From Gordonia desulfuricans NBRC 100010 (GTDB taxonomy: Bacteria; Actinomycetota; Actinomycetes; Mycobacteriales; Mycobacteriaceae), in assembly GCF_001485495.1 (NCBI RefSeq), contig NZ_BCNF01000089.1, positions 1-40,627 of the forward strand: a stretch of 40,627 nucleotides of DNA, given 5' to 3'. Numbering within the stretch: the stretch's first letter is position 1; every line of letters starts with the position of its first letter. Below, one piece after another: positions 30,529 through 37,734 of this stretch. Made by a program: the position numbers and the translations under genes. The notes below the pieces were generated by a model. That model searched no databases. It was not told the DNA's origin and saw only the letters and a program-made list of their open reading frames with translations.

Positions 30529-31305
30529 TCACCCGCCGGTGCAGGTGAGACGGAGGACGGCGGTCTGGCCGTCGGCGTCGGCGAAGCGGGCGACGGTGTG
30601 GTTCTCACCCGCCTCGGCGGCGATGACGTCGGCCTGGGTGGTGTTCATCTCGATCGCCAGATGCCCGCCGGGGGCGAGCCAGGCGTGCGCGTCGACGATC
30701 AGCCGCCGCACCTCGTCGAGCCCGTCGGCGCCGGCCAGCAGCGCCCGGCGGGGTTCGTGCTCGGCGGCCTCGTGCGGCAGCAGCGCCAGCGCCCCGGCCG
30801 GCACATACGGCGGGACGGCGGCGAGTACGGTGATCGCACCCCGCAGATCGGTGGGCACACCGGCCAGTCCGTCCCCGCGATACACCCGATCGTCGCCGAC
30901 GTTGCGGCGCGCGTGGACCAGGGCGTGCTCGTCGATGTCGGTGGCATGCACGTGAGCGGCCGGCAGATGGGCGGCCACGGTCGCCGCGATCGGAGCCACC
31001 CCGCAATAGTCCTCCAGCACAGTCGGTTCCCGGATCTGTGCGGCCGCGCCGAGGGTCACCGCGGCCAGCAGTTCCGACCGCCGACGCGGCACGAACACCC
31101 CCGGCCCCACCGACAGCCGCCGTCCGGCGAAGGCCACCCAGCCGACGACGTGCTCGAGTGGTTCCCCGTGAATCCGGCGGACACACAACCGTTGCAGCAG
31201 TCCGGCATCGCCGCCGGCGGCGTCCCGCAGGATCGTCGCCTCGTCCTCGGCGAAGACACATCCCGCCGACCGCAGCATCGCCGCGAGCGGATCGGGCGAG
31301 TTCAC
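30529..31305 (-). CDS. PrmC-related methyltransferase (putative protein-glutamine N5-type), degenerate motifs
   Basis: 258 residues. An N-terminal helical domain with YRRIHGEPLEHVVGW-like sequence and VGPGVFVPRRRSELL is typical of the HemK/PrmC release-factor methyltransferases; the core is a Rossmann AdoMet fold. The PrmC-related actinobacterial subgroup normally has a D-x-CCGSG motif I and N-x-PYV. Here motif I is EDYCGVA, lacking the second Gly, and the Asn of NPPY is Val164 (AVPPYVP). The Asn normally positions the glutamine amide, so normal catalysis is doubtful. The following ALLPHEAAEHEPRRALLAG is intact. GTG 31305 overlaps the glycosylase stop (GTGA), so both are coupled. It is not the true prmC, which usually sits next to prfA. 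Confidence 0.85.
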   Translation of the reverse strand: MNSPDPLAAMLRSAGCVFAEDEATILRDAAGGDAGLLQRLCVRRIHGEPLEHVVGWVAFAGRRLSVGPGVFVPRRRSELLAAVTLGAAAQIREPTVLEDYCGVAPIAATVAAHLPAAHVHATDIDEHALVHARRNVGDDRVYRGDGLAGVPTDLRGAITVLAAVPPYVPAGALALLPHEAAEHEPRRALLAGADGLDEVRRLIVDAHAWLAPGGHLAIEMNTTQADVIAAEAGENHTVARFADADGQTAVLRLTCTGG

Positions 31306-32192
31306 TTGAGCAGCCGCGACATCCGACGATCGGCGAGCACCTTGCCGCCGGTCTGGCAGGCCGGACAGTACTGGAAGGAGCGGTCGGCGAAGGACACCTC
31401 GCGGATGGTGTCGCCGCACACCGGACACGGCAGACCGGTACGGGCGTGCACCTTCAGTCCGGTTCGCTTCTCCGACTTGAGCTTCGCCACCTGCTGCCCC
31501 TCGAGACGTCCGATGGCGTCGGTGAAGACGTCGTGGATGGCCTGGTAGAGGGTGTCGACCTGGTCTACGGTGAGCGTCTTGGCGGTGGCGAACGGGGAGA
31601 GCTCGGCGGCGTGCAGGATCTCGTCGGAGTAGGCGTTGCCGACCCCGGCCACGATCCGCTGATCGGTGAGGACGTTCTTGATCCGTCCGCCCGCGCCGGC
31701 GAGGATGTCGGCGAACTCGTCGCGGCTCAGCGCCAGCACGTCGGGGCCCAGGGTTGCGATGCGTTCGATCTCCGAGAGATCCCGGACGATCCAGCCCGCG
31801 AGGCGTTTCTGGGTACCGGCCTCGGTGACGTCGAATCCCTCCCCCGGCAGTCCGCAGTGCACCCGCAGCGCGATCGGGCTCTTGCCGCCGGGGCGCAGCG
31901 GTCGGGGCGAGAGGTCCTCGGCCCAGCGCAGCCAGCCGGCCCGGGAGAGGTGGATGACCAGGAACAGCACCGGGTCGGCGTCGGGGTGCTCCGGCCCCGG
32001 GACGGTCCGGATGATCAGGTATTTCCCGACGCGGCCCACCGATTCGATGATGCGCTCGACCAGGGCGGTGTACGGCGGGTCGGCGGTCTTGAGTACCGAC
32101 AGTGATGCGACGTCGACGCGCCGGATCGGGAGTCCGGCGGCACGGCCGTCGACGAAATCCGCGATCGCGGTGACCTCGGGGAGTTCCGGCAT
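31302..32192 (-). CDS. Fpg/Nei family DNA glycosylase
   Basis: A 296-residue bifunctional glycosylase/AP-lyase for oxidised bases. It begins MPELPEV, so the catalytic Pro2 (after Met removal) and Glu are intact, and Lys57 is kept (VGKYLI). The helix-two-turn-helix is GVGNAYSDEILHAA. The zinc finger uses Cys256, Cys259, Cys276 and Cys279 (CPVC...CPAC), with the FADRSF turn that replaces the usual GRxT loop. Lesion preference (8-oxoG or oxidised pyrimidines) cannot be settled. ATG 32192 leaves only a 25-bp gap to the divergent cysQ start. The next gene overlaps its stop. Confidence 0.93.
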   Translation of the reverse strand: MPELPEVTAIADFVDGRAAGLPIRRVDVASLSVLKTADPPYTALVERIIESVGRVGKYLIIRTVPGPEHPDADPVLFLVIHLSRAGWLRWAEDLSPRPLRPGGKSPIALRVHCGLPGEGFDVTEAGTQKRLAGWIVRDLSEIERIATLGPDVLALSRDEFADILAGAGGRIKNVLTDQRIVAGVGNAYSDEILHAAELSPFATAKTLTVDQVDTLYQAIHDVFTDAIGRLEGQQVAKLKSEKRTGLKVHARTGLPCPVCGDTIREVSFADRSFQYCPACQTGGKVLADRRMSRLLK

Positions 32193-32217
32193 GTCTCCAG
32201 TGTGCTCTAGTGAACAG

Positions 32218-32961
32218 ATGATCTCCGCCCTTTCCGACGCCGAGCTGGCCGCCCGCATCGCTGAGGGAGCCGGAGAGATCCTGCTCGGGGTGCGCTCCGG
32301 CGACCTGCTGGGCGGCCGGATGCTCGGCGACGCAGGCGATGCGCTCGCCCAGGCCTGGATCGGGGCGGTGCTGCGCCGGCACCGTCCCCACGATGCCGTG
32401 TTGTCGGAGGAGGCGCGCGACGTCGGTGACCGGGCGAGCGCCCGGCGGGTGTGGATCATCGACCCCCTGGACGGCACCAGCGAGTTCGCCGCCGGCAGCG
32501 ATCATTGGGCGGTGCATGTGGCCCTGACCGAGGACGGCCAGGTCATCGACGCCGCGGTGGCGCTACCGGCCGCCGGGGAGGTCTTTCGCACCGACACCGT
32601 CGACGCACCGCCCGCGCAGCCGTCCGGCCGGATCGCGGTCTCGCGCTGGGGCACCTCGTATGAGGTCACCCTGGTCGCGCAGCGTCTCGGGTTGCAGATG
32701 ACGCCGATCGGGTCGGCCGGCGCCAAGGCCATGGCGGTGGTGCGCGGCGACGCCGACGCCTATGTCCACGCCGGCGGACAGTACGAGTGGGACAACGCCG
32801 CACCGGTGGGGGTGGCGCAGGCGGCCGGATTGCATTGCAGCCGCCTCGACGGGGCGGCGATCGTCTACAACCAGCCGCAACCGTACATGCCGGACTTCGT
32901 GATCTGCCGCCCCGAACTGGCCGAGCCGATCCTGGAGGTCCTGGCCGAAGTCGTGTGGTGA
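32218..32961 (+). CDS. cysQ: 3'(2'),5'-bisphosphate nucleotidase CysQ-like (inositol-monophosphatase superfamily)
   Basis: 247 residues. A Mg2+-dependent phosphatase that removes the 3' phosphate of PAP formed during sulfate assimilation and sulfation; mycobacterial CysQ also acts on inositol-1-phosphate and fructose-1,6-bisphosphate in vitro. Metal-site motifs are VLSEEARD, DPLDGTSEF and the C-terminal WDNAAPVGVAQAAG. The N-terminus LSDAELAARIAEGAGEILL matches Rv2131c-like proteins (recalled). ATG 32218 is chosen as the last start before the conserved region; GTG 32200 or ATG 32191 are possible, and the latter would overlap the glycosylase ATG on the other strand. It is alone, with no sulfate-assimilation genes nearby. 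Confidence 0.9.
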   Translation: MISALSDAELAARIAEGAGEILLGVRSGDLLGGRMLGDAGDALAQAWIGAVLRRHRPHDAVLSEEARDVGDRASARRVWIIDPLDGTSEFAAGSDHWAVHVALTEDGQVIDAAVALPAAGEVFRTDTVDAPPAQPSGRIAVSRWGTSYEVTLVAQRLGLQMTPIGSAGAKAMAVVRGDADAYVHAGGQYEWDNAAPVGVAQAAGLHCSRLDGAAIVYNQPQPYMPDFVICRPELAEPILEVLAEVVW

Positions 32962-32974
32962 CCGGGGTGTCGCG

Positions 32975-33736
32975 TCAGCTGCGGGTCTTGCGCAGCAGGT
33001 AGATGTCCATGATCCAGCCGATCCGTTCGCGGGCCTCCGCGCGCGCGGCGACGATGGTGTCGGTGACGTCGCCGACCCGACCCTCGATCAGGATCTCGTC
33101 GGACGTGCCCAGATAGGCCCCCCACCAGATGTGGTCGTCGGCATCGGCGGTGTGACGGAAGGCGAGATCGGCGTCGAGCATGACGATCTGGTTGCCGTCG
33201 GCGCCGGCCGGGGTGTCGGCGAGGCGGCGCCCGGTGGTGATGTGGATGGGTTCGCCGATGCGGTGCGCGACGATCCGGTGCGCCGCGGTCAGGGCGCTGG
33301 CGCTGGTCACACCGGGGATCACCTCCACGGAGAGCTCGAGATCGTCGCGGGCGGCGAGGTCGTCGGCGATCCGCAGGGTGGAGTCGTAGAGCGCCGGGTC
33401 GCCCCACACCAGGAAGGCGGCGACACCGCCGTCCCCGACCTGCCCGGTAAGGATCCGGGCGATCAGATCGGCACGCGCGGCATGCCAGCGGCGCACCTCG
33501 GCGTCGTAGTCGGCGGGGTGCCGGTCACGGGGCGGGTCGGGGATCTCGATCACCGAATACCCCTGCGGAGCATGGTGTTCCAAGATCTCTCGCCGGGCGT
33601 CGAGGAGTCCGCTCTTGACCGCCCCCTTGTCGAGGGCGAGGAAGGCGTCGACGTCGGCCATCGCATCGATCGCCTGGAGGGTGAGCTGTCGGGGTCCGCC
33701 GGGTCCGATCCCGATGAGGCGCAGAGTGATTCGCAT
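32975..33736 (-). CDS. cobF: Precorrin-6A synthase (deacetylating)
   Basis: A 253-residue SAM-dependent methyltransferase of the tetrapyrrole family. It methylates C1 of precorrin-5 and releases the acetyl group in aerobic cobalamin synthesis. The N-terminus LRLIGIGPGGPRQLTLQAID holds the family GxGPG motif. FLVWGDPALYDSTLR is the SAM loop, and VIPGVTSASALTAAHRI is the third conserved block, with the C-terminal WIMDIYLLRK typical of CobF. Other cob genes are not in the window, as is usual for cobF in these bacteria. It begins 3 bp after the upstream SDR stop on the same strand, so the two may share a message. Confidence 0.95.
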   Translation of the reverse strand: MRITLRLIGIGPGGPRQLTLQAIDAMADVDAFLALDKGAVKSGLLDARREILEHHAPQGYSVIEIPDPPRDRHPADYDAEVRRWHAARADLIARILTGQVGDGGVAAFLVWGDPALYDSTLRIADDLAARDDLELSVEVIPGVTSASALTAAHRIVAHRIGEPIHITTGRRLADTPAGADGNQIVMLDADLAFRHTADADDHIWWGAYLGTSDEILIEGRVGDVTDTIVAARAEARERIGWIMDIYLLRKTRS

Positions 33737-33739
33737 GGA

Positions 33740-34558
33740 TCAGATCGAGACCCGCGGCAGGCCGTGTTTGCGTGCGGTGAAGTCGAGGATCACCTGACGC
33801 GGCAGCAGCCGACGCAACAGGAACACGATCTCGGCACGGTTGCCCTTGGCGTAGAAGGGTTTCGGATGGTCGGCGAGTGCGGCGTCGACGATCACCGAGG
33901 CCATCGTCGCGGCGTCGATCCCCTCGTCCTCGTTACGGCGGGTGGCTGCCGCCAGGGTCTGGTACTCGGCGGCGTACGGCGAGCCGTCGGCGATGTGGAT
34001 ACTGCGGCGGTCGCCGATGCCGGTGGCGATGGTCCCGGGTTCGACACTGATCATCCGGATGCCGTAGGGCGCCACCTCTCGGCGGGTGGCCAGCGCATAC
34101 GCCTTGAGCGCCGATTTGGTGGCCGCGTAGTTGGAGCGGAAGGCCACCGGAAAGCTCGAGAGCATCGACCCCACCATCACCACGGTGCCGCGGCGGCGTG
34201 TGCGCATTCCCGGCAGGACCGCCTTGGTGAGGGCGATCGGACCGAAGACGTTGACGGTGAACAGGTCCTCGACGGCGCTCATCGGGGTGTCCTCGAGCGC
34301 CCCTGCCTGCGACTCCCCCGCGTTGTTGATCAGGATGTCGACGTCGCCGACCTCGGCGGCACAGCTGTCGGCGCTCGCGTAGTCGGCGTTGTCGAGACGG
34401 ACATAGGTGACGCCGGGAATGGGGTCGGCGACGGTGTCGGGGTTGCGGCTGGTGCCGTACACGCGGTGTCCGCGTGCCACCATCTGCCTGGCCACCTCGG
34501 CACCGATTCCGCTGGTCGCGCCGGTGACGAGGACTGTCTGAACGTTCGGGGAGGCCAC
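33740..34558 (-). CDS. SDR family oxidoreductase
   Basis: 272 residues. A classical short-chain dehydrogenase: VLVTGATSGIGAEVARQM (cofactor), ILINNAGESQAG, MVGSMLSSFPVAFRSN-type catalytic Ser region and YAATKSALKAYALA with Tyr and Lys. VEPGTIATGIG is the PG motif. The C-terminal extension (KPFYAKGNRAEIVFLLRRLLPRQVILDFTARK) is hydrophobic-basic as in membrane-associated relatives. GTG 34558 is chosen because 47 earlier in-frame codons would be the tRNA-Arg gene. No Shine-Dalgarno is evident; the gene starts 32 bp after the tRNA 3' end on the same strand, so read-through from the tRNA promoter is plausible. The substrate is unknown. Confidence 0.9.
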   Translation of the reverse strand: MASPNVQTVLVTGATSGIGAEVARQMVARGHRVYGTSRNPDTVADPIPGVTYVRLDNADYASADSCAAEVGDVDILINNAGESQAGALEDTPMSAVEDLFTVNVFGPIALTKAVLPGMRTRRRGTVVMVGSMLSSFPVAFRSNYAATKSALKAYALATRREVAPYGIRMISVEPGTIATGIGDRRSIHIADGSPYAAEYQTLAAATRRNEDEGIDAATMASVIVDAALADHPKPFYAKGNRAEIVFLLRRLLPRQVILDFTARKHGLPRVSI

Positions 34559-34590
34559 GCAGGACACCGTAGCGCAGACGCGCCGGGGCT

Positions 34591-34666
34591 TGGTGCTCCC
34601 GGCAGGATTCGAACCTGCGACACCGGCTTTAGGAGAGCCGTGCTCTATCCCCTGAGCTACGAGAGC
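34591..34666 (-). tRNA. tRNA-Arg (anticodon CCT), reading AGG
   Basis: Seventy-six nucleotides including an encoded 3' CCA. The acceptor stem pairs GCTCTCG with CGGGAGC (one G-T pair). The D-arm is GCTCAGGGGATAGAGC, the anticodon stem CGGCT/AGCCG around loop CTCCTAA (anticodon CCT), the T-arm GCAGG-TTCGAAT-CCTGC, and the discriminator is A. All invariant bases are present (T8, A14, G18G19, T54T55C56). AGG is a rare codon in high-GC genomes. TAGACT at 34709-34704 (minus strand) is a candidate -10 with a ~30-nt leader. No integrase or direct-repeat att site was seen beside it. Confidence 0.97.
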
Positions 34667-34763
34667 GGATGGCGCTGACCACCGGTCACCGACCGCCACC
34701 GGGAGTCTACTTCAGCCAGGGGCCCAGACCGCAATGCACCACGTGGGGCGATCGGAACGCACG

Positions 34764-35339
34764 TCATCCGGCCCAGTTCTGCCACGCCGGGAGCGCCACG
34801 GCGGTCACGATCGCCTCGATCCGTTCGTCGGGTAGCGCCCCGGTGATCAGCAGGTCGTGGCGGGCGAGGTCGAACGGGACGGCCAGCAGCCAGTCCGGGA
34901 GTGGCATGTCGGCCAGTTCACCCCGCTCGGCAGCGCGTTGCGTGATCGGTGTGACGACGCGCGCCCCGACGTCGAAGAGCATCTGCCGCAACGCATCCGC
35001 CGTGCGCTCGTCGACCTCGACGATCAGTCCGAGCAGGGTCCGTCGGTCGAAGGTGTCGAGGTGGTCGCGGACAGCACCCAACGCCGCCGACAGATCCCCC
35101 GACAGGGTCCCGGTGTCGGGGACCGCCAGCACGATCTGGCGGATCATGGTGCGCAGCGCCGCGAACACGAGTTCGGCCTTGGTGGGCCAGCGCCGGTACA
35201 GCACGGGTTTGCTCGTACCGGCCGCGGCGGCGACTCCCTCGAAGGTGACGCCGGCGTATCCGTGGGCGTCGAGTTGGTCGAGGACCGCACGATGGATGGC
35301 GTCCTCGAGTTCCGCGCCGCGTCGTCGGGTTCCGGCCAC
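34764..35339 (-). CDS. TetR/AcrR family transcriptional regulator
   Basis: A 191-residue repressor. The N-terminal HTH covers ~10-60 and includes FEGVAAAAGTSKPVLYRRWPTKAEL, as in many TetRs that control transporters. The TetR_C-type ligand domain has MLFDVGARVVTPITQRAAERGEL in its middle and no obvious signature beyond family. GTG 35339 is preceded by GGAGG at 6 nt, so earlier in-frame starts are unlikely. It is divergent from the membrane protein at 35459 across a 119-bp region with a strong promoter and a 12-bp palindrome, the usual layout for a TetR with its target pump or channel. Confidence 0.92.
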   Translation of the reverse strand: MAGTRRRGAELEDAIHRAVLDQLDAHGYAGVTFEGVAAAAGTSKPVLYRRWPTKAELVFAALRTMIRQIVLAVPDTGTLSGDLSAALGAVRDHLDTFDRRTLLGLIVEVDERTADALRQMLFDVGARVVTPITQRAAERGELADMPLPDWLLAVPFDLARHDLLITGALPDERIEAIVTAVALPAWQNWAG

Positions 35340-35394
35340 CGTGGTCCTCCGTTCGTCGATTCGGGACTTGTGCACGCTGCGGGAATAGCCTACG

Positions 35395-35438
35395 TTGACC
35401 ACATAAGAAACGCACCGTATCTAACGGTGACCGGTCAC
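35395..35438 (+). promoter_or_regulatory. Promoter and palindrome of the 35459 membrane-protein gene
   Basis: TTGACC (35395-35400) and TATCTA (35418-35423) are exactly 17 bp apart, the best sigma-70-type match in the window. The perfect palindrome GTGACCGGTCAC (35427-35438) covers the expected start site at about +1 to +10. Repressor bound there would block the promoter, so it is the probable operator of the divergent TetR. GAGGAG lies 9 nt before the ATG. Confidence 0.7.
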
Positions 35439-35458
35439 TCACCCCCGAGGAGCGCGAC

Positions 35459-36499
35459 ATGTCCACCACCGACGTCCCCGCACCCGACATCCCCGATCCC
35501 GACCTACGCACCCCCGAGGCCGCCCGGACTGCCGACACCACCGAGACCTCCGAGCAGGACCTGCGCCACGTCGTCGGACTCGTCGTCGGCCTCACCGTCC
35601 TGCTGGGCGTCCTCCTGCTGGCGTTCGCGCTGCCCGCGGTCAACACCGGCGCACACGGCATCCAGGTCGGCATCGTGGCACCGGAACCCGCTGCCGCACA
35701 GCTCGAATCGAAGGCCGACGGCTTCGACTTCAGCCGATACGACGACGCCGACGAGGCACGCGCGGCCATCCTCGACCGCAAGATCTACGGGGCAGTGGTC
35801 CTCACCCCCGGCCACGAGGTCGACGTCCTGGTCGCCACGGCCGCAAGCGCCTCCGCTGCCACCGCCGTCCAGCAGATGGGTGAGCAGGTCGCCGCCGCCA
35901 ACGGGACCACGGCCACCGTGGAGAACGTGCGCAGCTTCCCGGCCGACGACCCCCGTGGCGCAGGCCTGGCCGCCGGCGCCCTGCCGATGGCCCTGGGCGG
36001 ATGGATCGGCGCCGTCGCGATCCTCTTCACCATCCGGACGACCCGCCATCGCCTGATCGCCGTCGGCGCATTCGCCGTGGTCGGTGGCCTGGGCCTGACC
36101 GCCACCCTGCAGTTCGTCGTGGGCACCCTGGACGGGAACTACTGGCTGACCTCCCTGGGCGCCGTGCTCGGGATCGCCGCCACCGCGATGACCGTCCTCG
36201 GCCTGAAGAGCCTGTTCGGTGGTGCCGGCCTGGGTATCGCCGCGGTCCTGCTGATCCTGCTGGGCAATCCGTTGTCTGGGCTGACCAGCGCCCCGGAGAT
36301 GCTGCCCACGCCGTGGGGCACGATCGGTCAGATGCTGCCACCCGGCGCCACCGGCACCCTGCTGCGCGACCTCGCCTTCTTCGACGGCGCGGGCATCACC
36401 CGGCCGTTGCTGGTACTCGCCGGCTGGCTGATCGGCGGAAGCCTGCTGTTCTGGATCGCCACGCGACGGGAAGCCACGACGAAATCCGTTCCCGCATAA
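35459..36499 (+). CDS. ABC-2/YhgE-Pip-like multi-pass membrane protein
   Basis: 346 residues. A polar N-terminal tail (~35) is followed by a membrane helix (~37-60), an extracytoplasmic domain of ~110 residues and five to six further helices. The domain contains VGIVAPEPAAAQLESKADGFDFSRYDDADEARAAILDRKIYGAVVLTP, which resembles the periplasmic part of YhgE/Pip and ABC-2 type permeases (the D-x-x-x-A...I..g.iyGavvl pattern). No ATPase gene is adjacent, so a stand-alone or MmpL-accessory role is possible. Controlled, by inference, by the TetR at 34764. It ends at a hairpin shared with the convergent tetR at 36532. Confidence 0.78.
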   Translation: MSTTDVPAPDIPDPDLRTPEAARTADTTETSEQDLRHVVGLVVGLTVLLGVLLLAFALPAVNTGAHGIQVGIVAPEPAAAQLESKADGFDFSRYDDADEARAAILDRKIYGAVVLTPGHEVDVLVATAASASAATAVQQMGEQVAAANGTTATVENVRSFPADDPRGAGLAAGALPMALGGWIGAVAILFTIRTTRHRLIAVGAFAVVGGLGLTATLQFVVGTLDGNYWLTSLGAVLGIAATAMTVLGLKSLFGGAGLGIAAVLLILLGNPLSGLTSAPEMLPTPWGTIGQMLPPGATGTLLRDLAFFDGAGITRPLLVLAGWLIGGSLLFWIATRREATTKSVPA

Positions 36500-36516
36500 C
36501 CTCATCTGCGAATGCC

Positions 36517-36552
36517 ATGACCGGCGGCGAGCTATCGGCTCCCGCCGGTCAT
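36517..36552. terminator. Hairpin between convergent genes
   Basis: ATGACCGGCGG (36517-36527) pairs with CCGCCGGTCAT (36542-36552), and GAGC with GCTC extends the stem inside. It follows the membrane-protein stop by 17 bp and includes the last codons and TGA of the convergent tetR. It has no T-run; termination in both directions is likely but unproven. Confidence 0.55.
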
Positions 36553-37125
36553 GTGCGCCTGGAACACCGGGGTGAAGAAGTCGAGCAGGCGATCGGTCCA
36601 GCCGTCGGCGATCTCACCGGTGCGGGCGTGCTCGGCCACCAGCGCACCGACCACCGCGTCGACGAGCATCTCGACGAAGCGCCCGTCGGCGGTCCGCTCG
36701 TGGTCACGCGCCAGCAACTCGGTCAATGCCGCCAGGTGCACGCCCAGGATGCGCCGGAAGACCTCGGTGAACTGCGGGTCCACCCCGGTCACCAGCGCGG
36801 CGATACCGCCGAGCCCGATCCCGTCGAAGATCAGTCCACCGGCGTTCTCGATCACCCATCGCAGACGTTCGACGTCGGACTCGCCGACCCCCTCCGGATC
36901 GGGGACGCCGACGGCCAGCAGCGCCGCGGCGAGCATCTCGTCGCGGCCGGAGAAACGGCGATAGATCGTGGTCCGGGCCACCCCGGAGCGCCCGGCCACA
37001 CCATCGATGGTGACCGCGGCCGGCCCCTTCGTCCGCAACAGTTCCAGGGTCGCGGCAGCGATCTTGGCATCGGCGGTGCCCCGCACCTCGGGCCGGACGG
37101 TACCGCCTGACTGCCGGTCGACCAT
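36532..37125 (-). CDS. TetR/AcrR family transcriptional regulator
   Basis: A 197-residue repressor. The HTH lies at ~15-65 with IDGVAGRSGVARTTIYRRFSGRDEML, a classic TetR_N pattern. The C-terminal ligand domain (LDFFTPVFQAHM end) is typical of the group controlling small efflux or fatty-acid genes. AAGGGG precedes ATG 37125 with a rather long spacing. It is divergent from the small membrane protein at 37355. Two inverted repeats lie in the intergenic region near both start sites, so it should control itself and that gene. Ligand unknown. Confidence 0.92.
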   Translation of the reverse strand: MVDRQSGGTVRPEVRGTADAKIAAATLELLRTKGPAAVTIDGVAGRSGVARTTIYRRFSGRDEMLAAALLAVGVPDPEGVGESDVERLRWVIENAGGLIFDGIGLGGIAALVTGVDPQFTEVFRRILGVHLAALTELLARDHERTADGRFVEMLVDAVVGALVAEHARTGEIADGWTDRLLDFFTPVFQAHMTGGSR

Positions 37126-37212
37126 TTCTCGAAACCCCTTGCCGTCGAAACCCCTTGTCCTGCTGACCTATGCAGTTCATGCAGGTTACCGCAGTGCAAT
37201 CGCACCCAACTA

Positions 37213-37249
37213 GCGCTACACTGAATGTATCGCTACAGGACGTGTAGCG
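37213..37249. promoter_or_regulatory. Tandem TetR-type operators between tetR (36532) and a small membrane gene
   Basis: CGCTACA-GGACG-TGTAGCG (37231-37249) is a perfect inverted repeat. Just before it GCGCTACA (37213-37220) and TGTATCGC (37226-37233) form a related imperfect pair, so the two operators overlap. On the plus strand TACACT (37217-37222) is the -10 of the membrane gene, putting its start in the perfect site. On the minus strand TACATT in the same region can serve the tetR gene. Bound repressor would cover both promoters. Confidence 0.75.
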
Positions 37250-37354
37250 ACGCTATGGCCCCCGCGAGTCACGCGAGCCCATCCCGCACAGACCCTGCGC
37301 GCCATCGCCGAGCGCACCCCCGCGCAACCCACACCGACCACACGAGGAGTTGTC

Positions 37355-37669
37355 ATGACCACCCAACACAAGTCCACCCCCGTCCCGCCCGCACTGATCG
37401 CCTACGTACTGGCCCTTGTCGGCTTCTTGCTGCTCGGGCTGTTCCTCTTCCAATCCGCATCGGGCGCGGCGACCGGCGCCATCATCGGCCTCGCCGTCGG
37501 GGCGGGCGTCGCATTCGTGGCCGCCGCGATCAGCTTCCGAATCCAGGTCAAGCGCTCACCGTCGACCGGACCCGGCACCGCACTGCTCGCCGTGACCACC
37601 TCCGAGGAGGAGGCGCACGCCCACGCCGTCGCCGAACGTGAGCGCGCCGCGCGCGCAATCCTCAGGTGA
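37355..37669 (+). CDS. Small two-helix membrane protein
   Basis: 104 residues with two hydrophobic segments (about 14-35 and 39-60) joined by a short Ser/Gly/Ala loop, and a charged cytoplasmic tail ending in AVAERERAARAILR. No enzyme or transporter motif and no cysteines. ATG 37355 follows GAGGAG. It is probably the only target of the divergent TetR and may be an accessory or stress-induced envelope protein; the function is unknown. A leader of ~125 nt from the promoter to the start has no ORF of note. It ends at a strong hairpin. Confidence 0.75.
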   Translation: MTTQHKSTPVPPALIAYVLALVGFLLLGLFLFQSASGAATGAIIGLAVGAGVAFVAAAISFRIQVKRSPSTGPGTALLAVTTSEEEAHAHAVAERERAARAILR

Positions 37670-37685
37670 TCGGCACCTGCATGGC

Positions 37686-37712
37686 GTGATCCGTTGTTGC
37701 CGAACGGATCAC
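37686..37712. terminator. Bidirectional terminator hairpin
   Basis: GTGATCCGTT (37686-37695) pairs perfectly with AACGGATCAC (37703-37712) around a 7-nt loop. CGAAAATC follows on the plus strand. It lies 16 bp after the small membrane gene and 22 bp after the convergent tetR stop. Confidence 0.7.
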
Positions 37713-37734
37713 CGAAAATCTGTGACCGCGCCGC

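Noticed and set aside
31302-31305. Fusion of glycosylase and methyltransferase
   Set aside because: They are in different frames with a GTGA overlap; separate coupled genes.
34559-34699. Longer start for the SDR at 33740
   Set aside because: It would translate through the tRNA-Arg gene.
34560-34700. Phage or island integration site at tRNA-Arg
   Set aside because: No integrase gene and no direct repeat of the tRNA 3' end was found on either side.
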